Assembly (NCBI GenBank): GCA_036821645.1
Contig: DAISJD010000047.1
Coordinates: 1-20,639, forward strand
DNA length: 20,639 nt
From: DAISJD01 sp036821645
GTDB taxonomy: Bacteria; Pseudomonadota; Alphaproteobacteria; ATCC43930; CGMCC-115725
Direction of reading: 5' to 3'
Below the pieces are notes generated by a model. The model saw only the letters and a list, made by a program, of their open reading frames with translations. It had not been told where the DNA came from and did no database searches. This document shows positions 1 to 7,603 of this stretch, piece by piece. The translations under genes were made by a program, and so were the position numbers. Numbering within the stretch: position 1 is the stretch's first letter; each line of letters opens with the position of its first letter.

Positions 1-150
1 CCCGAAATCTGGCAAAAGCAGATCGGAAAAATAGACATAACCCTTTGATTAATAACAATTTTAAAAATTAATATCGACCTTTGACCGCCGCTTTCACCGC
101 GCTTTGTCCACGATCACCATCGTAAAGAGTCTGTTTATACGTAAAAATGT

Positions 151-179
151 TTGACATATTTTGCAGAATCACGGACAGT
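151..179 (+). promoter_or_regulatory. Possible promoter of the ABC importer binding-protein gene
   Basis: A perfect TTGACA sits at 151-156 in the AT-rich DNA upstream of the binding-protein gene, but the hexamer 17 bases further on (GACAGT) is a poor -10. An alternative pairing is TTTATA at 134-139 with TATTTT at 157-162. The region is clearly non-coding and must drive the gene at 254, yet the exact promoter cannot be fixed by eye. Bases 1-130 hold no supportable gene; short open frames run in from the left edge and stop within 70 bases. Confidence 0.3.
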
Positions 180-253
180 CAGACCATAAAAGCATGGCAC
201 CGGTTCGTTGCGTGCGGGGCCCTGCATCATAAAAATCGATGGGAGGATAAACT

Positions 254-1444
254 ATGGCAAAGTCTTGGCATGCAGTCGTCATGATCGGCATCATGATGGG
301 GGCGATACTCCCCGTGCCGCAGGAAGCCGTCGCTTCCGATCCGATCCTCCCCTTGCCGCAACGCCCGGTCAGCCTCAATATCGTCGACGTCGCCGGTAAC
401 TTGGCCCTGACGCAAAAAGCGATCGAGCGGTATCGCCAAACCCATCCAAACCTCGTCTCGAAGATTTCCTTCGCCAAGGCCCCCGCCCCTGAATTGCCCG
501 GCAAGATCAAGGCCCAACAAGGGGCCGGGCGGCTCGATATCGATCTGGTTCTGACCGGCCCCGACGCCATGGCCGCCGGCATCGAACAAAAGATCTGGGA
601 ACCGATTCTGCCCCGGTTTTCGGGCCGCTTGGCAAAACTTCAGGAAAATTACTTAAAACCGGCCGCCGCCATGCAGGAAGCGGGCAAGGGACAGGGTGTC
701 GTCGTGACGTATTACCCGTCCGGCCCCCTGTTGGAATATGCCCCGGAACGGGTTGCCGAACCGCCGCAGACGGCCGAGGCCCTCTTGGCCTATTGCACAG
801 CGCATCCGGGCCGCGTCCTTTATGCGCGACCCGCCAATTCCGGGCCTGGCCGTACCTTCCTCATGGGATTGCCCTATATTCTGGGCGATCAAGACCCGAA
901 AGATCCGATCAAGGGTTGGGATAAGACCTGGGCCTTCTTGAAGGCACTGAACGGCTGCATCGATTATTATCCTTCGGGCACCACGGCCACCATGAAGGAA
1001 TTGGCCGAGGGCTCGCGGGATATCATCGTGACCACGACCGGGTGGGATATCAATCCGCGCGTTCTGGGCGTGGTGCCGAAATCGGCGGCAGTAAGCGCCA
1101 TGTCCGGTTTTCACTGGGTCGTCGATGCCCATTACATGGCCGTGCCCAAAGGTTTGTCGGATGAGAAACTGGCCGTTGTCCTCGACCTCATGGCCTTCTT
1201 GTTGCAGCCGGAACAACAAGCCCTTGCCTATGATGACGGGTATTTCTATCCCGGCCCCGCCATCAAGGATGTCCCCTTGACCATGGCACCGCCTGAGAGC
1301 CAAGACGCCATCAAGAATTTCGGTCGTCCCCTCTACGACAAACTGATTGCCGAAACCCCCTATGAAGTCCCGCTCGATGCCGATAAAATCGTACAGGCAT
1401 TTCGCAAATGGGATGAAGAAATCGGGGCCAGCAAAACAAAATAA
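254..1444 (+). CDS. ABC transporter periplasmic substrate-binding protein (PotD/YnjB-like)
   Basis: A 396-residue secreted solute-binding protein. Residues 1-28 form a signal peptide: a basic start, a hydrophobic stretch (VVMIGIMMGAILPV) and a likely cut after AVAS. The mature part looks like the cluster of binding proteins that serve polyamine, thiamine and iron-type importers: a beta-strand start (VSLNIVDVAGN), a helix beginning AIERYRQTHP, and a middle region with YPSGTTATMKELAEG that resembles the hinge and ligand pocket of this group. The start is supported by a strong GGAGG at 242-246, eight bases before ATG. The ATPase and both permeases follow on the same strand, so this is the ligand-capturing part of that importer. 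The ligand cannot be read from the sequence. Family assignment is good; sub-family is uncertain. Confidence 0.85.
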   Translation: MAKSWHAVVMIGIMMGAILPVPQEAVASDPILPLPQRPVSLNIVDVAGNLALTQKAIERYRQTHPNLVSKISFAKAPAPELPGKIKAQQGAGRLDIDLVLTGPDAMAAGIEQKIWEPILPRFSGRLAKLQENYLKPAAAMQEAGKGQGVVVTYYPSGPLLEYAPERVAEPPQTAEALLAYCTAHPGRVLYARPANSGPGRTFLMGLPYILGDQDPKDPIKGWDKTWAFLKALNGCIDYYPSGTTATMKELAEGSRDIIVTTTGWDINPRVLGVVPKSAAVSAMSGFHWVVDAHYMAVPKGLSDEKLAVVLDLMAFLLQPEQQALAYDDGYFYPGPAIKDVPLTMAPPESQDAIKNFGRPLYDKLIAETPYEVPLDADKIVQAFRKWDEEIGASKTK

Positions 1445-1454
1445 TCTCATCAAC

Positions 1455-1488
1455 AGGGTGTTTCAGTGTCGTCTGAGACACCCTTTTT
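1455..1488 (+). terminator. Rho-independent terminator after the binding-protein gene
   Basis: A 12-bp stem (1455-1466 with 1473-1484, one G-U pair) with a 6-base loop is followed by TTTTT. It begins only 11 bases after the stop codon. It lies between the binding-protein gene and the ATPase gene of the same importer, so it probably lets the binding protein be made in excess over the membrane parts. Confidence 0.85.
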
Positions 1489-1529
1489 ACTATATTTATA
1501 CACCATATCTCAAAAAATAAATTTCATTT

Positions 1530-1581
1530 TTGTTATTAAATCCACTGACAAGACGTAATGAATTTATCTTTCATGCTTGTC
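1530..1581 (+). promoter_or_regulatory. Possible promoter and hairpin ahead of the ATPase gene
   Basis: This AT-rich spacer contains TTGTTA (1530-1535) and CGTAAT (1554-1559) 18 bases apart, a passable promoter. Overlapping it is an interrupted inverted repeat: GACAAG at 1547-1552 with CTTGTC at 1576-1581, enclosing ATGAA at 1558-1562 with TTCAT at 1570-1574. The hairpin could be an operator or a leader structure. It ends just before the ribosome binding site GAGGGAG (1586-1592). Confidence 0.3.
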
Positions 1582-1602
1582 TGACGAGGGAGAAGCACGT
1601 CG

Positions 1603-2730
1603 ATGAAAAACCACACGCGAGGGGCCCACGACACACAAGATGACGGGTTCGAGGCGCTGCATCTCGATGGGATGGCGCGCCATTTCGGGGTCGTCACGGC
1701 GCTACGCGATTTGACCATCTCGATTAAGCGCGGCGAATTCATCGCACTCTTGGGCCCGTCGGGCTGCGGAAAATCGACCGCTTTGAATTGCGTCGCGGGA
1801 TTATTGCCGCTAACCGGCGGCGAGATCCGTCTCGACCAACGGCGGATCGATATTTTGCCGCCGGAAAAACGCGGTTTCGGCATGGTTTTTCAAAATTATG
1901 CGCTGTTTCCGCATATGAGCGTGCGCAAGAACATCGCCTTCGGACTGACCATGCGCCGCATCCCGGCGGCAGAGGCCCGTATCCGCGTCGAAGAGGCCCT
2001 GGACCTCGTCCAACTGCGCGCCCACGGCGACAAGCTACCCGGCCAATTATCCGGCGGCCAGCAACAGCGCGTCGCCATTGCACGGGCGATCGTGATCAAT
2101 CCGCCCTTGATCTTGATGGACGAGCCCCTGTCGAACCTCGATGCCAAACTGCGTCTTGAAATGCGCCGGGAAATCCGCCGCATCCACCAAGAAGTGCGCC
2201 GCGCCACCATCTACGTCACCCACGATCAGGACGAGGCTCTGTCGCTGGCCGATCGGATCGTCGTGATGCAGGATGGCGGCGTCCTCCAGATCGGCACACC
2301 CGAAACCCTTTATCATCGACCGGCCACCCTCGATGTCGCGCGGTTCATGGGCTTTCGCAATATCGTCGGGTTCGACGTAGACGGCACCGTGCCGGGCGGC
2401 CCGATGGTTCGCCTACACCGCAATGGCATCACGCTCCACGCAACCTTAGAAGGCGAGACTATCCCCGCCCGCGTGCTAGCGGCGATCCGCCCCGACGATA
2501 TTCGCATCGGCACGGGCAGCAATGCACTCGAAGGTCGGGTGACCGCGGTCGATTATTGCGGCCGCGACTACCATGCCGAAGTCGAGACGGCCTTGGGACC
2601 TTTGCATGCCCGGCTGGAACAAGCGGTCAAACCCGGCGACGATGTCCGCCTCGTGATCGCCCCCGATCGCGTCCTGGCCTATCCCGAAGGCCCAGCACAC
2701 CCCCACCTCATCGCACCGGCGGCGGCCTAA
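1603..2730 (+). CDS. ABC transporter ATP-binding protein (PotA/CysA family)
   Basis: A 375-residue ATPase that powers the importer from the inner face of the membrane. All nucleotide-binding motifs are intact: Walker A GPSGCGKST (51-59), Q-loop Gln97 in VFQNYALFP, signature LSGGQQQRV (149-157), Walker B LILMDEP (169-175) and the H-loop His207 in YVTHDQDEA. A beta-rich TOBE-type domain occupies roughly residues 290-370, as in PotA, CysA and MalK, and often has a regulatory or ligand-sensing role. ATG 1603 is preceded by GAGGGAG at 1586-1592. The stop is 4 bases before permease 1. Length is normal for the family. Confidence 0.93.
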   Translation: MKNHTRGAHDTQDDGFEALHLDGMARHFGVVTALRDLTISIKRGEFIALLGPSGCGKSTALNCVAGLLPLTGGEIRLDQRRIDILPPEKRGFGMVFQNYALFPHMSVRKNIAFGLTMRRIPAAEARIRVEEALDLVQLRAHGDKLPGQLSGGQQQRVAIARAIVINPPLILMDEPLSNLDAKLRLEMRREIRRIHQEVRRATIYVTHDQDEALSLADRIVVMQDGGVLQIGTPETLYHRPATLDVARFMGFRNIVGFDVDGTVPGGPMVRLHRNGITLHATLEGETIPARVLAAIRPDDIRIGTGSNALEGRVTAVDYCGRDYHAEVETALGPLHARLEQAVKPGDDVRLVIAPDRVLAYPEGPAHPHLIAPAAA

Positions 2731-2734
2731 TCCC

Positions 2735-3649
2735 ATGGCAGACAATGTGATCGCCATCAAAGCCCAGAAAACCCGGGGCGCCGAGCGCGCATCCAGTGCC
2801 GCCGCCGGTTTCGACCCGGTGCCGTTTCTGGTCATTCCCGGCGTCCTGTTCCTCTTTGCCTTGTTCGTCTATCCCTTTTTGTACGGGCTTTTCTTGTCCC
2901 TGCACCCGGCAGACGGCGATATGATGAAGAATTACCGCACCTTCTTCGACGATCCGCGTCTCTGGCGCACGATTCCGACCACGCTCTGGATCGCCCTGCC
3001 ATCCACCCTCATCAATATCGGGCTCGCCCTGCCCATCGCCTATCGCATGCGCCGTCCGATCCCCAATCAACGGCTGTTGACGATCATCCTCGTCGTCCCG
3101 ATCACCCTCGGCACGGTCTTGGTCGCCGAGGGTCTGCTGTCTTATTTGGGGCCGATCGGTTGGTTCAATCGGGTTCTGATGACGCTGCACCTCATCAGCG
3201 AGCCGCTGCACCTCACCCATAATTATTGGGGTGTGATGCTATCCATGGTGATCACCGGTTTTCCGTTCGCCTTTCTGTTGATCCTGTCTTTCGTGACCGG
3301 CATCGATCCATCCCTCGGTCATGCGGCGGCGACACTCGGGGCCAGTTCAGCGGCACAATTCTGGCGGATCTATCTGCCGCTTTTGACGCCCGGCCTTGCC
3401 ATGACCTTTTGTCTCGTCTTCGTGCAGGGTTTTTCCGTGTTTCCATCGGCAGTCCTGCTCGGTGCACCGGCCGGTCCGACCCGCGTCATCTCCATCGCAG
3501 CCTATCAGGCGGCCTTCGAAGACTATGATTATGCGATGGCTTCGGCCATTGCCATGATCATGGGCGGGGTTCAGCTCATCGTCATCGTCGCCGTTCTGGT
3601 CCTGCGCGGCCAACTCTATCGCGGCCCCGCAACGGGAGGCAAAGCATGA
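2735..3649 (+). CDS. ABC transporter permease 1 (PotB-like)
   Basis: A 304-residue inner-membrane permease with about six hydrophobic segments; the first is FLVIPGVLFLFALFVYPFLY at residues 31-50. The cytoplasmic EAA loop that docks onto the ATPase is at 197-223: an alanine-rich start, Gly202, then RIYLPLLTPG. The N-terminal 28 residues are polar. It starts 4 bases after the ATPase stop and its last codons overlap the next permease (ATGA), so the three are translated together. A PotB/CysU-type heterodimer partner is the natural reading. Confidence 0.9.
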   Translation: MADNVIAIKAQKTRGAERASSAAAGFDPVPFLVIPGVLFLFALFVYPFLYGLFLSLHPADGDMMKNYRTFFDDPRLWRTIPTTLWIALPSTLINIGLALPIAYRMRRPIPNQRLLTIILVVPITLGTVLVAEGLLSYLGPIGWFNRVLMTLHLISEPLHLTHNYWGVMLSMVITGFPFAFLLILSFVTGIDPSLGHAAATLGASSAAQFWRIYLPLLTPGLAMTFCLVFVQGFSVFPSAVLLGAPAGPTRVISIAAYQAAFEDYDYAMASAIAMIMGGVQLIVIVAVLVLRGQLYRGPATGGKA

Positions 3650-4536
3650 CCGCCACGACCTTGGAACATCAAGATAAACCGACCCGCCGTCCGACCCTGC
3701 GCCGTTCGATCGCCGATCGGATCTGGGGGACGCTCGTCTGGACCGTCATGGGTTTCTTCGTGCTGAACATCCTGGCGATCATCGCCATGGTCTTGTTGAA
3801 CTCGCTTGCCACCCGTTGGTTCGGCACTTGGTTGCCCGAAGGGCTTACCCTGCGTTGGTACACCAGCGCCTGGGAAGAGTTTCAGTTGGACGATATTCTG
3901 ATCGTCACGATGGAAGTCGTGTTTGCCGTCGTGCTCTTTTCGACACTCTTGGGCGTGCCTGCGGCCTATGCCATGGCGAGACGCGATTTCTTCGGCAAAA
4001 AAACCGTGATGCTCTTGTTTTTGCTGCCCTTGCTGGTGCCACCCATCACCTACGGCATTCCGCTCGCCACCGTTTTATATCAGGTGGGCCTGGGCGGCAC
4101 GATCGGTGGGGTCATCTTGGCCAATCTCGTCCCGACGGTGCCTTTCGTCATCTTGACCATGACACCCTTCATCGAACAAATCGATCCGCGTCTCGAAGCG
4201 GCGGCTCGTGTGTTCGGGGCCAGTACGGCCAATGTGTTTCGGTATGTCCTGATCCCACTTTTGGCACCGGGCATTCTGGCCGCCGCCCTGCTGGTGATGG
4301 TCCGCACCCTTGCCATGTTCGAGTTGACGTTTTTGACCACGGGGCCCGACAGTCAGACGTTGGTCGTCGCCCTCTATTACGCCGTGTTCGCCGCCGGCGT
4401 TCGTTCCGGGCAATCGATCGATGCGATGGCGGTCACGTACGTGATCACGACCTTGTTCTGGTTGGTGATTGCGCTACGCTTCGTCGATCCGACCCAAATC
4501 GTAGCACGGGTCAAGAACAGCCCCCGCACCCCCTGA
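3646..4536 (+). CDS. ABC transporter permease 2 (PotC-like)
   Basis: A 296-residue inner-membrane permease, second half of the membrane channel. After a basic N-terminus (RRPTLRRS) there is a first membrane segment at about 30-52 and five more downstream. The EAA loop is well kept at 184-210 (EAAARVFGAS ... LIPLLAPGI). The start overlaps the permease 1 stop by four bases (ATGA), which indicates translational coupling. Length and layout are typical for the PotC/CysW group. Confidence 0.9.
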   Translation: MTATTLEHQDKPTRRPTLRRSIADRIWGTLVWTVMGFFVLNILAIIAMVLLNSLATRWFGTWLPEGLTLRWYTSAWEEFQLDDILIVTMEVVFAVVLFSTLLGVPAAYAMARRDFFGKKTVMLLFLLPLLVPPITYGIPLATVLYQVGLGGTIGGVILANLVPTVPFVILTMTPFIEQIDPRLEAAARVFGASTANVFRYVLIPLLAPGILAAALLVMVRTLAMFELTFLTTGPDSQTLVVALYYAVFAAGVRSGQSIDAMAVTYVITTLFWLVIALRFVDPTQIVARVKNSPRTP

Positions 4537-4541
4537 TCGAT

Positions 4542-4563
4542 CGACCCCGCAATATCGGGGTCG
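4542..4563 (+). other. Hairpin between permease 2 and the RraA-family gene
   Basis: A perfect 8-bp stem CGACCCCG / CGGGGTCG with a 6-base loop lies 5 bases after the permease stop. No run of T follows it, so it is not a standard terminator. It may stabilise the upstream transcript end or reduce expression of the downstream gene. Confidence 0.5.
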
Positions 4564-4596
4564 TCGGTTGCGCTCACCATAAAAAAGGGTTCCCCC

Positions 4597-5313
4597 ATGG
4601 TATTGCAGGCAGAAACACGAGAAAAACTGACGCGCGTCAGCACGGCAACCCTGGCGACCGCCCTGTTCAAACGCGGCCTGCGTCATCAATTCATTCAAGA
4701 TGTGTCCCCGCTTAACCCGACCGGCCAGACGATGGTCGGCGAAGCCTTCACCTTGCGCTACATACCGGCCCGCGAAGATCTCAATCCAATTTCCGTGTTT
4801 CAGGACCCAAACCATCCGCAGCGCCAGGCCGTCGAACAATGCCCGCCGGGGGCCGTGCTCGTCATCGACAGCCGCAAAGACCCGCGCGCCGCCTCGGCTG
4901 GCGGTATCCTTGCATCCCGGCTGATGATGCGCGGCGTCGCCGGGATCGTCACCGATGGCGGGTTTCGCGACAGTCACGAAATCGCCCGCTTGGCACTGCC
5001 AGCTTATCACCATCGCGCCTCGGCCCCGACCAATCTGACGCTGCATCAAGCGGTCGAGATCAATGGGCCGATCGGCTGCGGCGACGCACCGGTCTGGCCG
5101 GGGGATGTCATCGTGGGCGATCCTGATGGGGTGATCGTCATTCCAGCCCATCTCGCCGACGCGATCGCCGATGAAGCCGTCGAAATGACGGTCTACGAAG
5201 ATTTCGTGACGCAAGAAGTGCTAAAGGGCCGCCCGGTGATCGGCCTCTATCCGCTTATCGACGAAGAAGCGAAACGCGATTTCGCCGCGTGGCGCAGCAC
5301 AGTGGGCCGATAA
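4597..5313 (+). CDS. RraA / HMG-aldolase family protein
   Basis: A 238-residue protein of the RraA-like (COG0684) fold. The family holds the RNase E inhibitor RraA, but also class II 4-hydroxy-4-methyl-2-oxoglutarate aldolase and oxaloacetate decarboxylase. Catalytic-type features are present: GGILASR at 102-108 and the metal-binding Arg-Asp pair in GGFRD (Arg124, Asp125), followed by WPGD (167-170) and GDPDGV (174-179). The Arg-Asp pair and the extended C-terminus, longer than the about 160 residues of true RraA, favour an aldolase or decarboxylase role over RNase control. It lies 60 bases after the permease gene on the same strand and may act on what the importer brings in. The ribosome binding site is weak (AAAAAAGGG at 4581-4589). 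Confidence 0.8.
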   Translation: MVLQAETREKLTRVSTATLATALFKRGLRHQFIQDVSPLNPTGQTMVGEAFTLRYIPAREDLNPISVFQDPNHPQRQAVEQCPPGAVLVIDSRKDPRAASAGGILASRLMMRGVAGIVTDGGFRDSHEIARLALPAYHHRASAPTNLTLHQAVEINGPIGCGDAPVWPGDVIVGDPDGVIVIPAHLADAIADEAVEMTVYEDFVTQEVLKGRPVIGLYPLIDEEAKRDFAAWRSTVGR

Positions 5314-5384
5314 GTCGGGCCAGGACCGGAACGATCAACGCGGCCGGTGCGACAAACGATCCGACCGTCGCCCGGCCCCACGCG

Positions 5385-5900
5385 TCACGCAGGTTGGACC
5401 AAAACGCCTTCCCGGGCGATCGCATCCAATCCGTGCTGCAAAGACAAGGCATCCAAGGTCTCGATCTTGAGACGCAAGAAAGCCCTGATCCGGGCCTCCA
5501 TCGTGCGCACCGTCTCTAAATAGGCAAATCGCTTCAAATTCGGGGAATCGGCAACGTCATCGGGGTCCGGCATTGCCCAATGCGCCGTCACGGGGCGTCC
5601 AGGCCATGTGGGACACGGCTCGCCCGCCGCCTGATCGCACAGGGTCACGATGAAATCGAACCGCGGTGCCGCCGCCTGTACGTAGTTCTTCCAATCCTTG
5701 GGCACGAGATGGGCGGTCTCCATACCGCGTGCGGTCAACATCTCCAACAGCATCGGATCGATCTGATGGCCGGGCTCAGTTCCTGCACTATAGCCAATAA
5801 AACGGTCGGCACCCCAAAAATTCAAAATCGACTCGGCAATGATACTGCGCGCCGTGTTTGTAGCACAGATAAACAACACGTGATAGGGTCTCGCCGACAT
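5385..5900 (-). CDS. arsC: Arsenate reductase, thioredoxin-type (LMW phosphatase fold)
   Basis: A 171-residue cytoplasmic protein of the low-molecular-weight tyrosine-phosphatase fold. The P-loop C-x5-R is CATNTAR (Cys12 to Arg18) followed by Ser19. Two further cysteines, Cys88 in TLCDQAAGEPC and Cys96 in CPTWPG, sit where the relay cysteines of Staphylococcus/Bacillus-type ArsC lie. AHW and PDPDD (111-115) give the general-acid aspartate. The expected reaction is arsenate to arsenite, with thioredoxin regenerating the enzyme. The C-terminal tail is about 30 residues longer than the minimal enzyme. No ArsR, ArsB or Acr3 gene is next to it. A plain tyrosine phosphatase is less likely given the three cysteines. 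Confidence 0.82.
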   Translation of the reverse strand: MSARPYHVLFICATNTARSIIAESILNFWGADRFIGYSAGTEPGHQIDPMLLEMLTARGMETAHLVPKDWKNYVQAAAPRFDFIVTLCDQAAGEPCPTWPGRPVTAHWAMPDPDDVADSPNLKRFAYLETVRTMEARIRAFLRLKIETLDALSLQHGLDAIAREGVLVQPA

Positions 5901-5960
5901 CTGGATTAACCTTACAATGAATATCTCTCAAGCTTAGGGCTGATTATTTTTCACCATAAC

Positions 5961-6033
5961 CGCCTGCACGCCATTACACGGATTTTCAAGTGTGCGCGCA
6001 GGCGAACCCTTGACGCCTGCTGTCAACAGGGTT
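5961..6033. repeat. Competing inverted repeats between xthA and arsC
   Basis: CGCCTGC occurs at 5961-5967 and again at 6014-6020, and its complement GCAGGCG lies between them at 5998-6004, so two mutually exclusive hairpins are possible. The right one overlaps a second stem: AACCCT (6005-6010) with AGGGTT (6028-6033), extended inside by TGAC / GTCA. On the minus strand this lies downstream of xthA and upstream of arsC. Neither structure ends in a T-run, so a simple terminator is not supported. Confidence 0.4.
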
Positions 6034-6095
6034 CCTTGATGCTCATACTTTAGTCCTATAGCACTGGATGCAGCAATCGATCGCACCCGACGCCA

Positions 6096-6884
6096 TCAGA
6101 CGAGGGTCACAATCACCGGCGCATGGTCGGAACTGCGTTCCCACCCCCGGGCATCCTTATATATAGTGGCTGATTCAAGTTTTTCTTCTAAATCTGGTGT
6201 CACCCAAATGTGATCGAGCCTGCGTCCCTTATCGGCCGCATACCAGTCCTTTGCCCGATAGCTCCACCAGGAATACAGTTTCTGATCGGCCGGCACGAAA
6301 TGACGCACACTGTCGACAAACCGCCCGGCCGCCTGCAACCGGGCGAACCGTTCCACTTCGACCGGCGTATGGCTGACGACATCCAGCAGCTGCTTATGCG
6401 ACCAGACATCATGTTCCAACGGCGCAATATTGAGATCGCCGACGACGATCATCGAACGGCCTGCCTCGGCCCTCGCTGCGAAGTACGGGATCAGTTCATC
6501 GATAAAATCGAGCTTATGGGCAAATTTATCGTTGAGGGCGACATCGGGGATATCCCCCCCGGCCGGGATGTAAAGATTATGGATCTCAAGACCATTATCC
6601 AGCACGGCCAGGGCGTGGCGGCAATCCTCGCGCCCCACCCGCGCCGGTTTTTCCATCCCATGCAAAGGTATGCGCGATAGGATGGCGACGCCATTATAGC
6701 TTTTCATGCCATGAACCAGTTGGTGCGCATAGCCAAGGGCCGCAAAAGCTTCGGCCGGGAAAAACGCATCCTGCGTTTTCGTTTCCTGCAAACACAGAAT
6801 ATCGGGGCTGACGTCGCGCAAAAAATTCTCAACAAGGCCAAGGCGGAGCCGGACCGAATTAATATTCCAGGTGGCAATCTTCAT
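6096..6884 (-). CDS. xthA: Exodeoxyribonuclease III (AP endonuclease)
   Basis: A 262-residue Mg-dependent exonuclease / abasic-site endonuclease of the ExoIII family, acting in base excision repair. Active-site residues are all visible: Asn7 in TWNINSVR, Glu34 in LQETK, Tyr105 in NLYIPAGG, Asp150 and Asn152 in VVGDLNIAP, Asp224 in RRLDHIWV, and Asp253-His254 in SSDHAPV. The open frame extends 47 residues further upstream, but family members begin at MKIATWN. The extra part merely translates the two DNA repeats at 6921-6974 (it contains KCFK twice), so ATG at 6884 is chosen. The ribosome binding site is modest (AAAGG). Confidence 0.93.
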   Translation of the reverse strand: MKIATWNINSVRLRLGLVENFLRDVSPDILCLQETKTQDAFFPAEAFAALGYAHQLVHGMKSYNGVAILSRIPLHGMEKPARVGREDCRHALAVLDNGLEIHNLYIPAGGDIPDVALNDKFAHKLDFIDELIPYFAARAEAGRSMIVVGDLNIAPLEHDVWSHKQLLDVVSHTPVEVERFARLQAAGRFVDSVRHFVPADQKLYSWWSYRAKDWYAADKGRRLDHIWVTPDLEEKLESATIYKDARGWERSSDHAPVIVTLV

Positions 6885-6920
6885 CGAACCGGCCTTTTCT
6901 ACAGGAGGTGCATCCGTTGA

Positions 6921-6974
6921 TTTGAAGCACTTTGCGCTTTGGGTCGCTGGTTTGAAGCACTTTGTGCTTCGGGT
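6921..6974. repeat. Tandem pair of operator-like dyads upstream of xthA
   Basis: Two 24-base direct repeats (6921-6944 and 6951-6974) differ at only two positions and are spaced exactly 30 bases apart. Each carries a dyad: the copy at 6954-6970 is perfect, GAAGCAC TTT GTGCTTC. The copy at 6924-6940 has a degraded right arm (GCGCTTT). Three helical turns between them would place bound proteins on one face of the DNA. They lie 37-90 bases upstream of the xthA start, which suggests operators, though a small genomic repeat family cannot be excluded. Confidence 0.55.
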
Positions 6975-7002
6975 GATCGCCCCCAACTGCGCATGACAAG
7001 AA

Positions 7003-7035
7003 AGGGGCTTGGCCGCGACGCGCACCGGAGCCCCT
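7003..7035 (-). terminator. Terminator after the SnoaL-like gene
   Basis: Inverted repeat AGGGGCT (7003-7009) and AGCCCCT (7029-7035); read on the minus strand the stem ends in AGCCCCTTTCTT, giving a short T-rich tail. It lies 24 bases beyond the stop of the minus-strand gene that ends at 7059. Confidence 0.55.
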
Positions 7036-7058
7036 CGTTGCGATACAGGGATAGCGGA

Positions 7059-7424
7059 TCAGAGACCCGGTTGCAAAGGCCGACGCACGCCGCGCTTCAT
7101 CCAGACGCGGCGGATCAAACCGGCCTCGACCTGATATGTCACCAGGGCCTCGATCACACCACCCTCGAAATTGTCGATTCTTTCATGGTCCGTGATACAA
7201 TCATCGACCACGATCCGATTCAAGATCGACGCTTTCGGACGGGGATCGGGCGCAAACCGCTGCACATAAAGCGCACGGACCATCGCATGTCCGATCAGGT
7301 GCGGCGCGTTCGGCAGGATGGCGATTTCAATATCGGGATGATAGGTTGCCATGAAGGCGTCGATGTCGCCCGCATTATACGCTTCAACCTGTCGGTCGAT
7401 CACTTGAACGGGTGTCTCTTCCAT
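7059..7424 (-). CDS. SnoaL/NTF2-like fold small protein
   Basis: A protein of 121 residues from the chosen ATG at 7424. It starts with a helix (VQVIDRQVEAYNAGDIDAFMATYHPDIEI is the recognisable NTF2-like opening, of which the AYNAGDIDAFMATYHPD part is diagnostic). Later strands include VTYQVEAGLIRRVWM, typical of the nuclear-transport-factor-2/SnoaL superfamily: small cone-shaped proteins that include ketosteroid isomerases, polyketide cyclases and many of unknown function. The open frame continues 31 residues upstream, but that part is basic and unlike the family. It is divergent from the TetR gene, with 179 bases between the two starts. No substrate can be named. Confidence 0.72.
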   Translation of the reverse strand: MEETPVQVIDRQVEAYNAGDIDAFMATYHPDIEIAILPNAPHLIGHAMVRALYVQRFAPDPRPKASILNRIVVDDCITDHERIDNFEGGVIEALVTYQVEAGLIRRVWMKRGVRRPLQPGL

Positions 7425-7603
7425 GGTTCGCTCTGTGCCTGCTGCAATGCCGATAAGCCGACCAACCCGCCCTTTTTTCGCGAGTCTTTTCGACGCGGAC
7501 GGTGTTCTATGGGGCAAGACACTCTAGATTAATCGTACGATCCGATCAAACGCGGATATCAGGATGCCGGACTGGCCCATCATCCTCTCATGAAAGATCG
7601 CTT

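Noticed and set aside
1..70. Possible 3' end of an upstream gene
   Set aside because: All three plus frames are open briefly and stop within 70 bases, so none can be preferred.
4474..5214. A 246-codon open frame opposite the RraA-family gene
   Set aside because: Antisense of a gene with clear family motifs; no ribosome binding site or domain.
6885..7025. N-terminal extension of exonuclease III
   Set aside because: ExoIII proteins start at MKIATWN. The extension translates the repeated DNA upstream and has no conserved feature.
7502..7603. 34-residue extension of the TetR regulator
   Set aside because: Family members begin just before the helix-turn-helix; the extension is polar and without family likeness.
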